Both the position numbers and the translations under genes were made by a program. A DNA stretch of 64,000 nucleotides from Tolypothrix sp. NIES-4075. GTDB lineage: Bacteria > Cyanobacteriota > Cyanobacteriia > Cyanobacteriales > Nostocaceae. The notes under the pieces were generated by a model. That model saw only the letters and a program-made list of their open reading frames with translations, searched no databases and had not been told where the DNA came from. The stretch lies in NCBI RefSeq assembly GCF_002218085.1, contig NZ_BDUC01000001.1, forward strand, positions 993,955 to 1,057,954. The letters run 5' to 3'. This document shows, in pieces, positions 8,785 through 17,415 of this stretch. Each line of letters begins with the position of its first letter. Within the stretch, counting starts at the first letter, position 1.

Positions 8785-8939
8785 GTAACAAAAAGGATGA
8801 ATGGTAAAGTGGCAAAAGTTTGTCCTTCATCCTTAATTTATGCTTTTTGACTTTGTTAAGATTATTTGCGGATTACTGGTCATCGGTACTGTAGTGAAGG
8901 AAATTAACGATTGGGCGCTTTCAGTAATCTAATAAATAT

Positions 8940-9743
8940 ATGAATTCCCAGCAGTTAGATGCAGCAGTTGTTTTAGCGATCGCAGATTTTGAAAAATCCA
9001 ATGTACCTGGTGTTTGGGCAGCTTTAGATAAAAACCAAGTACTTGCCGACATGCGATCGCGTGTTGCCGATCCTTTTCTCGTCAACCAAGGTGGACAACC
9101 ATTTTGTGGACCTGCGTCCATTTTGTTTGAACTTATTCGCAAACAACCACTGCGTTATGTACAAATTTGCCGCAGTATATTTGAAACTGGCGGTTTTCAA
9201 GGACAAACTACACGCATTAAAGCATCTCAAACACTTGTTAAAAGTCGAGGGAGACTGCGCTTAAGTCAAGCCGATTGGATGGTTTTAGCAACATTACGAG
9301 AAGCAGAAAACTCTATTTTTAACATTGAAGTAGAATCACCAGATATCATCCGTAATTTGTCTGGGATGACAAAATCTTGGGAGATGAAAGGCTGGACGCG
9401 AGAAGTATTAGGTTATCGTCAAGTTAAGTATATCCATACATATATATTTGGAGAATACGAAGCTTTGAATGAAGCATCAGCTGTCATCGATTCTGGTGGT
9501 GTAGCGTTTGGATTGATTACTGCCTCAGGTTTGCTTGGCGGCAAAAAGCCTTTTTTACCTTACCCAAATCACTGGATTACGATATTAGGAAATATCTCGT
9601 TTAAAGGTGGTTCCTGGCTTGACCAAGAAAGTGGACGTGTCAGCTTAGATATTTACTCTTGGGCGAAAAAATTTCACATCGACCTTGATGAAAGACCTTT
9701 TGAGGATTATTTCTGGGGAGTTGTTATGGGGGGGAATGGGTAA
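8940..9743 (+). CDS. Possible papain-like cysteine peptidase
   Basis: 267 residues, family not recognised with confidence. The block NQGGQPFCGPASILFELI (near residue 58-75) resembles the Gln...Cys-Gly-Pro-Ala active-site helix of papain-fold/C39-like peptidases, and HWITILGN near 212-219 could supply the His. The intervening part is mixed alpha/beta without membrane segments or a signal peptide. The C-terminus (MGGNG) and the TAA stop lie in a downstream heptanucleotide repeat block, so the last residues are repeat-derived. It lies downstream of the lectin gene on the same strand, so the two may be co-expressed. Peptidase activity is inference. Confidence 0.55.
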   Translation: MNSQQLDAAVVLAIADFEKSNVPGVWAALDKNQVLADMRSRVADPFLVNQGGQPFCGPASILFELIRKQPLRYVQICRSIFETGGFQGQTTRIKASQTLVKSRGRLRLSQADWMVLATLREAENSIFNIEVESPDIIRNLSGMTKSWEMKGWTREVLGYRQVKYIHTYIFGEYEALNEASAVIDSGGVAFGLITASGLLGGKKPFLPYPNHWITILGNISFKGGSWLDQESGRVSLDIYSWAKKFHIDLDERPFEDYFWGVVMGGNG

Positions 9744-9898
9744 TGGGTAATGGGGAATGGGGAATGGAAAATGGGGAATGGGTAATGGAAAATGGAAAAT
9801 GGAAAATGGGGAAAATCAATTACCAATTACCAATTACTACCTACCAATTCCCAATTCCCAATGCCCAATTCCCAATTCCCAATTCCCCATTTTCAATT
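9727..9898. repeat. Heptanucleotide tandem repeats in two opposed blocks
   Basis: TGGGTAA/TGGGGAA/TGGAAAA units run to about 9815, then CAATTAC/CAATTCC units to about 9898. The two blocks are roughly reverse complements, so the region could fold on itself. This is the short tandemly repeated repeat class of heterocystous cyanobacteria. It ends the peptidase-like gene and abuts the convergent GST gene. Confidence 0.85.
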
Positions 9899-10499
9899 AC
9901 GGCACTTTCATCCCTCGCTGTAGTGCTGGACGTTGCTGTACTGTTTCTACCCAACGTTTGAGATTTGGGTGATTATCTAGCGTTAAACCTTGACTTTCAT
10001 AAATGGATATCCAAGGATAGGTGGCTATGTCTGCAATCGAATAGTCACCGCAGATAAATTCTTTGTCTGCTAATTGTTTATCTAACACGCTGTAAAGTCG
10101 TAGAGTTTCTTTTTCATAGCGTGCGATCGCATAAGGAATCTTTTCTGGCGCAAACCGTTTAAAATGATTGAGTTGCCCAGACATTGGTCCTACACCTCCC
10201 ATTTGCCACATCAGCCACTCAAGTACTTCAAAGCGACCTTTTTGATCAATAGGTAGGAATTTACCGCTTTTTTCTGCCAAATAAATCAAAATTGCACCCG
10301 ATTCAAAAACTTTAATGTCAGTATCTTGGTCAACAATCGCGGGAATCTTGCTATTGGGATTGATTGCAATATACTCCGGTGTAAACTGCTCGTTTTTGGT
10401 AATGTCGATTTTGTGGACGTTGTAGGGAAGTCCAACTTCCTCCAACATAACCGAAGCCTTACGTCCGTTGGGTGTGGTGAAGGTGTAAAGGTCAATCAT
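9897..10499 (-). CDS. Glutathione S-transferase family protein (YfcG/Ure2p-like)
   Basis: 200 residues, full length for the family. The N-terminal thioredoxin-fold domain (MIDLYTFTTPNGRKASVMLEE) has the TPNG context seen in YfcG/Ure2p-type disulfide-bond oxidoreductases rather than a catalytic Tyr. NPNSKIPAIVD holds the cis-Pro that binds glutathione, and SGAILIYLAEKSG follows. The helical C-terminal domain includes GDYSIADIATYPWI, the family N-capping motif. It probably acts in the cytosol on glutathione disulfides; the substrate is unknown. Confidence 0.88.
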   Translation of the reverse strand: MIDLYTFTTPNGRKASVMLEEVGLPYNVHKIDITKNEQFTPEYIAINPNSKIPAIVDQDTDIKVFESGAILIYLAEKSGKFLPIDQKGRFEVLEWLMWQMGGVGPMSGQLNHFKRFAPEKIPYAIARYEKETLRLYSVLDKQLADKEFICGDYSIADIATYPWISIYESQGLTLDNHPNLKRWVETVQQRPALQRGMKVP

Positions 10500-10530
10500 G
10501 AGATTATAAAAGTGCCTGTTGCGTAAGTTT

Positions 10531-10657
10531 TATAGCGGTTCTCGGTTGAGTGAGGTACATAAAAACCTCACCCCTTTCCCCTCTCCGCAAATTCAAACAG
10601 GGGTGTCCGGAACGGACGGGGTGAGGTTCTGTATTGCACCCAACTGAAAACCGCTAT
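10531..10657. mobile_element. MITE-like element with ~20-bp terminal inverted repeats
   Basis: Starts TATAGCGGTTCTCGGTTGAG and ends with CAACTGAAAACCGCTATA, a near-complete inverted repeat. A second inverted pair, ACCTCACCCC (10565-) and GGGGTGAGGT (-10627), lies inside. About 127 bp and non-coding, consistent with a miniature inverted-repeat element. Confidence 0.6.
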
Positions 10658-10768
10658 ATTGCCATCTTCGAGGCTAGTGTAGCTCAAAAATCAAGTTTCA
10701 AATTTTAAACTTTTTATACTTTTCAGAAATACGCTCGCAGGTATAAGAAACAAATTGTGTCTTTTAAA

Positions 10769-10863
10769 TAGGACTTACGCAAAAAATCGGCGTAGTTCCT
10801 TAATTTACGAGTGGGATAATTCATGAATTATCGCTACTTACAATATGTTTTGCGTAAGTTCTG
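10769..10863. mobile_element. Second MITE-like element (ACTTACGCAAAA ends)
   Basis: Ends are GGACTTACGCAAAA and TTTTGCGTAAGTTC in opposite orientation, about 95 bp apart, with an 18-bp perfect palindrome (GATAATTCATGAATTATC, 10815-10832) in the middle. A solitary copy of the end sequence (TTGCGTAAGTCC) lies at about 63133-63144. No coding capacity. Confidence 0.6.
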
Positions 10864-11272
10864 TTAAATTTCAGTTATCTATACATAAAAATCGTCTGAA
10901 CTATACCAAAAAATAAAATTATTTGCTAGAAGAAAAAATATACGTAATCTTTAAAAAGAACACTTAAGTATTTTTTCTTAGTAAAAATCACGATTAACAT
11001 CTGTACTTTTAGATAAGAGCTTGCAAAAATCAACTCATAAATACATTACATACAGCCACAGGATATACACGACTATAAAATTAGCCAAAAAATTAAGTTT
11101 TTTTCACACAATTATTTAGTGCAAATATTTGCATTGCTTTAGCATTTCGTCGTTTATATCAACTGCTAAATAGAAGGCAGAAAGCAAAACTTTGCTTATA
11201 TATGCTTTATATAAAGTGGGCATTTTAGCTTGAATTGTTTCTACTTATATTCGGTAAAAATTGGGAAAATAT
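10864..11272. other. AT-rich gap upstream of a small membrane protein
   Basis: About 400 nt of very AT-rich DNA with no credible gene and no clear promoter. The rest of the gap after the GST gene is occupied by the two MITE-like elements. Confidence 0.4.
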
Positions 11273-11548
11273 ATGCGCGATCGCCTGAGTATTAAACAAG
11301 GCAAATTTAAACTTTCGACAAGAGCAAAAATTATGTTGTTCGCTGCCTTTGTCGCTGTACTACCGACTTCTGGCTTTTGTATAGGTTCTTTAATACTCTC
11401 ACTTAACTACGTAAGTTCCACATCTACAGCCACCGTCAGCCACCCAACATCGATTCCTTGGCTGACTGAGAAATCTCAATGTGAGCATACCCATAGAATT
11501 TGGCGTGATGACAAGTGTTGGGATTATGAACACAATCCAATGTTTTGA
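11273..11548 (+). CDS. Small single-pass membrane protein, conserved type
   Basis: 91 residues from ATG 11273 (a TTG four codons upstream is in frame). A basic N-terminus is followed by a transmembrane or signal-anchor segment (IMLFAAFVAVLPTSGFCIGSLILSL). The periplasmic tail ends in WLTEKSQCEHTHRIWRDDKCWDYEHNPMF, where two Cys about 13 residues apart could form a disulfide. The tail looks conserved rather than random, but the function is unknown. Isolated gene. Confidence 0.55.
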   Translation: MRDRLSIKQGKFKLSTRAKIMLFAAFVAVLPTSGFCIGSLILSLNYVSSTSTATVSHPTSIPWLTEKSQCEHTHRIWRDDKCWDYEHNPMF

Positions 11549-11643
11549 TAAGATGCTTAAATATCTAATTTGCTTGTGGAGAAAAGAATAGATTTTGTCT
11601 AAAAATAAGATGCACCGGAATAATCAATTGCTCGGATTGTTAT

Positions 11644-13113
11644 TTAGACAGTTTGCCGCCAATGCATTGGTACTTCAACATTATCAGGTAGACGAGTTGT
11701 GCGATCACCTAATGCTCCTCTAATCTGCTGTGGGTCTAAATTTTTCACACCTGTCAAAATTGCTCCTTCTAATTTGACATCGCAAAGATTCGCTCCATAA
11801 AGGTTGGCTCCCATCAAGTTTGCCTCACAAAGGTTAGCTTCATGAAGGATTGCTCTTTGCAAGTTAGCTCCCATTAAATTTGCTCTATACAAATCAACTT
11901 CTATCAAACTTGCTTGAGACAAATTAGCAAACAATACCTCTGTTTGTTGCAGTTTGGCTGCATTCAAATTTGCGTTACTAAGATTGGCTCCATTCAAGTT
12001 TGCTTGTTGCAAGTTGGCTCCAATCAAACCAGTACCCTGCAAGTTAGCTTTACCGAACTTTGCTTGTTGCAAGTTGGCTAAAAACAGCTTTGCACCACAG
12101 AGGTTGGCAAGTTTTAAAGTTGCTTGTTGTAAGTTGGCTTTATAAAGGTTGGCGTCGGTGAGATTTGCCGCACGCAAACTTGCACCAGAGAGGTTAGCTG
12201 CACGCAAATTTGCTCCACACAGCTTAATTTTATTCAGATTGGCTCCGGAAAGGTTGGCTCCCATCAAGCTGCATGATTGCAAGTTGGCTTCATACAAAAT
12301 TGAACCACAGAGTTGAGCTTTATCGAGGTCTGCACCACACAGATCGGCTGATCGCAAGTCTGCACCACAAAGGTCAGATCCACTCAAGTCTGCTCCGGCA
12401 AAATCTACTCCACGCAGGTCTGCACGTCTGATGTGAGTATTGCGTAAATCAATTTTCTGATTTACCGGGTCTTTGTGTGAATCGCGTCTACCGATGACTG
12501 TTAAAGCCACTTGAATATCTGTACGAATGCGCGGTGATTCTTCCATCCAGTTGAGATCGTCGCGATGTTCGCGATGCGTGATGCGGGTGTGTCTGCCAAA
12601 ACGAGGTTCAGAATCTTCCTCGGTTTGTTGTCGTTGTTCCACCAGTATCGGAGCATTCTCGCGCACAAAAGCTGAGAGAATTTCCATGATTGTCCAGTGT
12701 TCTTTCGGAAAATCTTGAGCAACTCGTTCTAAAGCGTAAATTGCACCTGTCCGTGTTTCTACTTTGTCATGTCCAAGTTGTTCAATCGCTGCCATAAAGC
12801 GTTCGGCAACCAACCTATCTTCATTGAGTTTGGTATTTTGAATGCCGAGTTCGATGTTTCTTTGGGCTGCTTCCGCACTTTTTTCTAAAGCTTCTGCACG
12901 CTTTGCTGCATAATAAGCATTAATCATTCCTGCTAGTCCTAAAAAAACTATTGCAGAAGTTGTTAATGTTTGATTTCTGTTCTCTATTTCTTGCTGCGTT
13001 GACACTTTCTCATGATGAGAAAATGCCAATAAAATTAGAGTCAATGAGACAGTAAATATAACCGATATGGCTATTAACCGATTCAACAGCGTGTCTGTCT
13101 TGTTAGCAGACAT
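11644..13113 (-). CDS. Membrane-anchored pentapeptide-repeat protein
   Basis: About 489 residues. Two predicted transmembrane helices lie near the N-terminus (LIAISVIFTVSLTLILLAF and TTSAIVFLGLAGMINAYYA), followed by a helical region (AERFMAAIEQLG...GAIYALERVA). The last ~260 residues are A(N/D)LxxA-type pentapeptide repeats that fold into a right-handed quadrilateral beta helix. ATG 13113 is preferred because GAGGAA lies upstream; a GTG six codons earlier is the alternative. Such proteins are numerous in cyanobacteria and mostly of unknown function. A broken relative lies about 250 nt upstream. Confidence 0.85.
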   Translation of the reverse strand: MSANKTDTLLNRLIAISVIFTVSLTLILLAFSHHEKVSTQQEIENRNQTLTTSAIVFLGLAGMINAYYAAKRAEALEKSAEAAQRNIELGIQNTKLNEDRLVAERFMAAIEQLGHDKVETRTGAIYALERVAQDFPKEHWTIMEILSAFVRENAPILVEQRQQTEEDSEPRFGRHTRITHREHRDDLNWMEESPRIRTDIQVALTVIGRRDSHKDPVNQKIDLRNTHIRRADLRGVDFAGADLSGSDLCGADLRSADLCGADLDKAQLCGSILYEANLQSCSLMGANLSGANLNKIKLCGANLRAANLSGASLRAANLTDANLYKANLQQATLKLANLCGAKLFLANLQQAKFGKANLQGTGLIGANLQQANLNGANLSNANLNAAKLQQTEVLFANLSQASLIEVDLYRANLMGANLQRAILHEANLCEANLMGANLYGANLCDVKLEGAILTGVKNLDPQQIRGALGDRTTRLPDNVEVPMHWRQTV

Positions 13114-13365
13114 AGCAGAAGTATTCCTCACATCTGATAATTTTTACGGTGATTATTGGCAAAAAGAGTATAGCATTTATCTCCAAATTGCAATATGTGC
13201 CCCAAGGCTCAATTATTCTTACTCTTACGATTGGTAGATTGCATTAAATGCAATATCTGCTTCAATAGTATGAGCGTAGATGCGTTACAGACCTAGAGAA
13301 CTCACTTTCATATCACCCGATTTCATGTGCTGAAAATCTAGATATTTGGCTTATTGGATGTCTGT

Positions 13366-13612
13366 TTAATACAGGTTAGCATCCCGGAAGTTTGCCCGAT
13401 CCAGTTTCGTACCACTGAGATTTGTGGAATGCAAATTAGCTTGACGTAAATTGGCTTGATGCAAATTTGCCCTGCTGAGGTTGGCTGAATTGAGAATTGC
13501 CCCTGCACTCGTTAGCACCACCGAGATTTGCTTCACTCAGATTAGCTGCACTCCGAATTATACCACTTAAGTTAGCATTTTTGATATTCGCCCTTGCACT
13601 GGTTAGCGCCAT
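13366..13612 (-). pseudogene. Frameshifted pentapeptide-repeat gene remnant
   Basis: On the minus strand, ATG 13612 opens a frame reading MALTSARANIKNANLSG then AANLSEANLGGANE. The pentapeptide pattern then continues in another frame (GAILNSANLSRANL, then HQANLRQANL) to a TAA at 13366-13368. The frame changes near 13505, so a 1-nt indel has broken it. At roughly 82 codons it is much shorter than the neighbouring intact gene and lacks the membrane part. Confidence 0.75.
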
Positions 13613-13910
13613 TAAAGTTTACCCCCCCATATAATTTGAGCAACTTATGTTGATTTTGTGCGATTGTATTTTGGTTGACAAGGTTCTAAAGGAGGAATTC
13701 CTTTAGAAGCTGTTCTTACCGAGGAGGGGACTCATGGGAGGCAGTTTTTAATAATTTATTTATATATACTATTTTTCCGCAAAACTTAACATTTTTTTAA
13801 TTTATATAAATAAATAATAATTAAAGTCTCCAAAATAGAAGCTAAAAGCTAGGAAAAGAGATTTTGAGAAAATTTATCTGTAATTTTTAATTCCTAAAAA
13901 GATTTACCAG
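13613..13910. other. Gap upstream of the SelD fusion gene
   Basis: About 300 nt, very AT-rich in its second half. No gene, terminator or recognisable promoter was identified. Confidence 0.35.
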
Positions 13911-16271
13911 ATGCAACAAAATACACAACCAATTGTAAAAGACTTAGTGTTGATTGGTGGCGGTCACAGCCATGCGATCGCACTTTTGATGTTTGGCATG
14001 AAACCGTTACCAGGAGTAAGGTTAACCTTGATTACCGAAGCTTCAGATACACCCTACTCTGGAATGCTACCCGGACACATTGCCGGATTTTACAACCATG
14101 ATGAATGTCACATCGATTTGCGACGTTTAACTCAATTCGCTCAAGCACAATTATACATCGACAAAGTAGTTGGTCTTGACTTAAAAAATAATAAAATTTT
14201 TTGTGCTAACCGTCCATCTGTAGCTTTTGATGTGCTGTCAATTGATATTGGTAGTACTCCCGCTACGCTATCTGTATCAGGTGCAGAATATGCAATTCCG
14301 GCTAAACCTGTAGCGCAACTACTCAAACATTGGTATCAGTTAATTGAGGAAGTTGCTGAAAAGCGGGAAAAATTAATCACAATTGGAGTAGTAGGTGGTG
14401 GCGCTGGTGGTGTAGAATTGGCGCTGTCGATGCAAGGGAATTTACTAGGGACTAGGGATTGGGAGAAGAATTTTCCTAATGTGGAAATTCATTTATTTCA
14501 ACGTGACGCGGAACTGATGCCTCATTATCATCCATCAGTGCGGCATCTAGTTAGACAACTTTTGATTAAGCGCAAGATGCGACTGCATTTGAGGGAAAAT
14601 GTGTGTAAAGTCGTACCAAATAACTTTAGTTTGATATCTGATCAGCCAGCAGAGAAAGGTGAATTAAATATTATATGTGAATCTGGGTTGAAAGTGAAAT
14701 GCGCTCGCTTGTTCTGGGTAACTCAAGCATCAGCACCGCAGTGGTTAAAAACAACACAATTGGCAACTGATGAGCAAGGCTTTATTTTAGTTGATGACAC
14801 ATTGCGATCGCTAACACATCCACACGTATTTGCAGCTGGTGATATTGCCACAATGGTAAATCACCCGCGTCCGAAAGCTGGTGTATTTGCAGTTAGGCAA
14901 GGTAAACCTTTATTTGAGAACTTGCAGCGAATTTTATCAGGAAAATCGCTCAAACCTTACAAACCACAGAAAGAATATTTAAGTTTAATTGGTACTGGGG
15001 ATAAACGTGCGATCGCCACACGAGGATTTTTCACTTTGCCTCCGCATAAATTATTGTGGCATCTCAAAGACTCGATTGATCGCCGATTTATGCAGCGCTT
15101 TAGTAGAGACGCGATTAATCGCGTCTCTACTAAGGACTGGGGACTAGGAATTAAGAGGTATTTGCAGAACTTCTTTTCTCCCCCTTTTGTACAGACGCGA
15201 TTAATCGCGTCTCTACTCCCCCCCTCCCCCACTCCCCCCTGTGCCGGCTGCGGATCTAAAGTTGGTAGTATAGTATTAAAAGCAGTTCTAGATCGCATCA
15301 AGCAAGAACAACTCATTGGCAAAGATAGAAAAGATATCATTATTGGATTGGATGCACCAGACGATGCAGCGGTGATAAAGATAGAAAATAATCAGTTGAT
15401 GGTGCAGACGATTGATTATTTTCCGAGTTTGATTAACGACCCGTATATATTTGGGCAAATTAGCGCCAATCATTGCTTAAATGATATTTTGGCTATGGGT
15501 GCTGTTCCTCAAAGTGCGTTAGCGATCGCTACTATTCCTCATGCTGCACCACCTAAAATCGCCGAAATTCTTTATCAATTATTATCTGGTGCTGTAAAAG
15601 TGCTAAATCAAGCACAAGCACCCCTCATCGGTGGACACACAACCGAAGGTGCAGAATTAGCATTTGGCTTAACTTGCAACGGATTAGTTTATCCAGATAA
15701 ACTCTTACGCAAAAGCGGAATGCAACCAAATGAAGTGCTAATTTTGACAAAAGCCCTAGGAATCGGCACATTATTTGCAGCTCAGATGCGTCACCAAGCT
15801 AAAAATCGTTGGATTGATGCTGCTGTCGAGTCGATGCTGTTATCAAATCAAGCTGCTGCATGTTTATTATCACACTACGCGACAGCTTGCACTGATGTTA
15901 CAGGCTTTGGCTTGTTGGGACACTTGCTAGAAATGGTGCAAGCTTCTGGTCTTGCAGTTGAATTACAACTTGAAGCTATACCGATTTTAGAAGGTGCAAA
16001 AGAGACATTACAACAAGGAATTCTTAGCTCACTGCATCCAGAAAATTTGCAAGCATCACATTACATTTCCAATTTGGCACAGACAGAGAGCCATTTTAAT
16101 TATCCCATATTATTTGACCCGCAAACTGCCGGCGGTCTTTTAGCTTCAATTCCAGAAACGCAAGCTGAAGAATGTTTAATTGCACTGAAAAATTTAGGAT
16201 ATAAAAATAGCTGCATAATTGGTCGCGTCAGCGGCAAAGTTGAACGTAAGCCAATTACCTTAATAAAGTGA
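13911..16271 (+). CDS. selD: FAD/NAD(P)-dependent oxidoreductase fused to selenide, water dikinase
   Basis: 786 residues in two domains. Residues 1-395 are a pyridine-nucleotide-disulfide oxidoreductase of the NDH-2-like group: GGGHSHA FAD motif near 17, a second Rossmann motif GVVGGGAGGVELA near 160, and HVFAAGDIATM near 305. Residues 440-786 are SelD, which makes selenophosphate from selenide and ATP, with CAGCGSK (active-site Cys and Lys, residues 444-450), DDAAVI, GGHTTEGAE and TGFGLLGH. The linker carries about 45 extra residues made of two palindromic repeats (RDAINRVST, QTRLIASLL) and a Pro-rich stretch. The fusion suggests an electron-transfer step linked to selenium or sulfur; no selenoprotein gene was recognised nearby. 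Confidence 0.88.
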   Translation: MQQNTQPIVKDLVLIGGGHSHAIALLMFGMKPLPGVRLTLITEASDTPYSGMLPGHIAGFYNHDECHIDLRRLTQFAQAQLYIDKVVGLDLKNNKIFCANRPSVAFDVLSIDIGSTPATLSVSGAEYAIPAKPVAQLLKHWYQLIEEVAEKREKLITIGVVGGGAGGVELALSMQGNLLGTRDWEKNFPNVEIHLFQRDAELMPHYHPSVRHLVRQLLIKRKMRLHLRENVCKVVPNNFSLISDQPAEKGELNIICESGLKVKCARLFWVTQASAPQWLKTTQLATDEQGFILVDDTLRSLTHPHVFAAGDIATMVNHPRPKAGVFAVRQGKPLFENLQRILSGKSLKPYKPQKEYLSLIGTGDKRAIATRGFFTLPPHKLLWHLKDSIDRRFMQRFSRDAINRVSTKDWGLGIKRYLQNFFSPPFVQTRLIASLLPPSPTPPCAGCGSKVGSIVLKAVLDRIKQEQLIGKDRKDIIIGLDAPDDAAVIKIENNQLMVQTIDYFPSLINDPYIFGQISANHCLNDILAMGAVPQSALAIATIPHAAPPKIAEILYQLLSGAVKVLNQAQAPLIGGHTTEGAELAFGLTCNGLVYPDKLLRKSGMQPNEVLILTKALGIGTLFAAQMRHQAKNRWIDAAVESMLLSNQAAACLLSHYATACTDVTGFGLLGHLLEMVQASGLAVELQLEAIPILEGAKETLQQGILSSLHPENLQASHYISNLAQTESHFNYPILFDPQTAGGLLASIPETQAEECLIALKNLGYKNSCIIGRVSGKVERKPITLIK
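15103..15216. repeat. Two GAGACGCG-family palindromes inside the selD fusion gene
   Basis: A perfect 28-bp palindrome (15103-15130) and a one-mismatch copy (15189-15216), both centred on GCGATTAATCGC, lie 58 nt apart in the interdomain linker of an open frame. They belong to the family found between genes at 1449-1476 and 1940-1967. Confidence 0.9.
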
Positions 16272-16299
16272 TATTACGATAAAAGCGAAAATTATCGTT

Positions 16300-16329
16300 G
16301 TTAGAGACGTTCCAACGGAACGTCTCTAC
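16300..16329. terminator. Hairpin after the selD fusion gene
   Basis: Stem TAGAGACGTTCC / GGAACGTCTCTA with a 3-nt loop, 30 nt downstream of the stop. It resembles the GAGACGCG repeat family in its outer part. It may terminate the selD transcript, although no long T-run follows. Confidence 0.5.
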
Positions 16330-16495
16330 GAAAAATTATGAATTTCATGTCTTAATTCAGCTACCTGCTATTTTCTTTTATCGCTGGTAATGATTGGCTG
16401 TGTCCTTTATACCACACAGCGTTTCCTATATAAGCTTGTTAATACTACTTCAATTTTGGGAACACTAAGAAAGCCATTGATTTTAGATAGTATTT

Positions 16496-17299
16496 ATGCC
16501 GACACAATTAACCGCTGAGACTTTAATAGCACTTTCTGTGCAAGAGCGGAAAGCTCTCATATCTCAGCAAGCATCAACAATTGACATTAAAAACATAGCT
16601 GATGAAGATTTGCATAAAGCATACAAATTGACAAAAGTTATTTATCCAATAATATCTTATTATTTTCAACATCAAATTGAACAAGACAAAAATAACTCTG
16701 TTTTAGAATTAAATATTCAATCAGAGCTTATTCGCAGCAAAACTGAAAAATTTGCAACAGATTTTATTGCATGGCTAACAAAAGAATTTGAACATAAAGC
16801 AACTATAGATAATTCTCCTAACCCTCGTAATCTTTTTGAACTATCTGGTGCAAAATTGCTGGTTACTAGTAACTCTGTAACCAGAAGTCTTAGCACTAGA
16901 ATGGGTAATCTTTGGGAACAAATATCTAATATTAGTCCTTATGTTATTATACCGGAAATTGAATTTGGAATTAAAATTACTGGAATTGACATTATAATAT
17001 TCAATAATGATACATCCTATTTTGCTCAGTTAAAAACTTTAAAAGGTACATTGACTGGCTCTCAAATACCTAGAGCAAAAAAAGAATTAAGTATTCATGA
17101 AAATCCTTTGTTTGTGGTAGCTTTTAATTTGGGGCAATGGACATTCCCGCAATACTCTAAAATTCCTCGTATTGCTGGTAAAGAATTTTGGGATAAGATT
17201 CACATTGATTACGACCTTGTTGAGAGCCACGTAAAAAATATGTTGCTTCTCATTGATAAAACGTTTGCGGAGTTGGCAGCTAGCGAGGCGCAAAAATAA
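16496..17299 (+). CDS. Probable type II restriction endonuclease
   Basis: 267 residues, unrelated to any housekeeping family I recognise and clearly AT-richer than its neighbours. The segment PEIEFGIKITGIDIIIFNN followed by YFAQLKTLKG fits a PD-(D/E)xK nuclease core (acidic residue, GID, then Q-x-K in place of E-x-K). The main argument is context: a DNA cytosine-C5 methyltransferase gene follows 116 nt downstream on the same strand. Recognition sequence unknown. Confidence is limited by the lack of a family match. Confidence 0.6.
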   Translation: MPTQLTAETLIALSVQERKALISQQASTIDIKNIADEDLHKAYKLTKVIYPIISYYFQHQIEQDKNNSVLELNIQSELIRSKTEKFATDFIAWLTKEFEHKATIDNSPNPRNLFELSGAKLLVTSNSVTRSLSTRMGNLWEQISNISPYVIIPEIEFGIKITGIDIIIFNNDTSYFAQLKTLKGTLTGSQIPRAKKELSIHENPLFVVAFNLGQWTFPQYSKIPRIAGKEFWDKIHIDYDLVESHVKNMLLLIDKTFAELAASEAQK

Positions 17300-17404
17300 C
17301 ACCGTTCAAATTACTTATTGTCTGAATTTGGAAATAGCCAAATAAAAAGCTAAAACATCGCAATAACTGGCAGGGCAACTGCTATGTTTGTTTATTGCCT
17401 CTGT

Positions 17405-17410
17405 TATAAT
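17405..17410 (+). promoter_or_regulatory. Candidate -10 box (TATAAT) before the methyltransferase gene
   Basis: A consensus TATAAT lies only 5 nt before the first ATG of the methyltransferase frame, with a weak TTG-type -35 about 17 nt upstream. If used, transcription would start at or after that ATG and translation would start downstream. This would also let the methyltransferase be made independently of the nuclease. Confidence 0.35.
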
Positions 17411-17415
17411 ACTAC

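Noticed and set aside
8840..8932. 30-residue hydrophobic frame between the lectin and peptidase-like genes
   Set aside because: Has an ATG and one hydrophobic helix, but no ribosome-binding site and is too short to separate from chance in AT-rich DNA.
9743..9972. Two + strand frames rich in Met-Gly-Asn-Gly-Glu-Trp
   Set aside because: They are translations of heptanucleotide repeats, not proteins.
11954..12145. + strand frame opposite the pentapeptide gene
   Set aside because: Its periodic pattern is the antisense shadow of the pentapeptide repeats.
13911..16271. Frameshift or assembly error in the SelD fusion
   Set aside because: Both domains are in one frame and all motifs are intact; the extra linker is explained by repeats.
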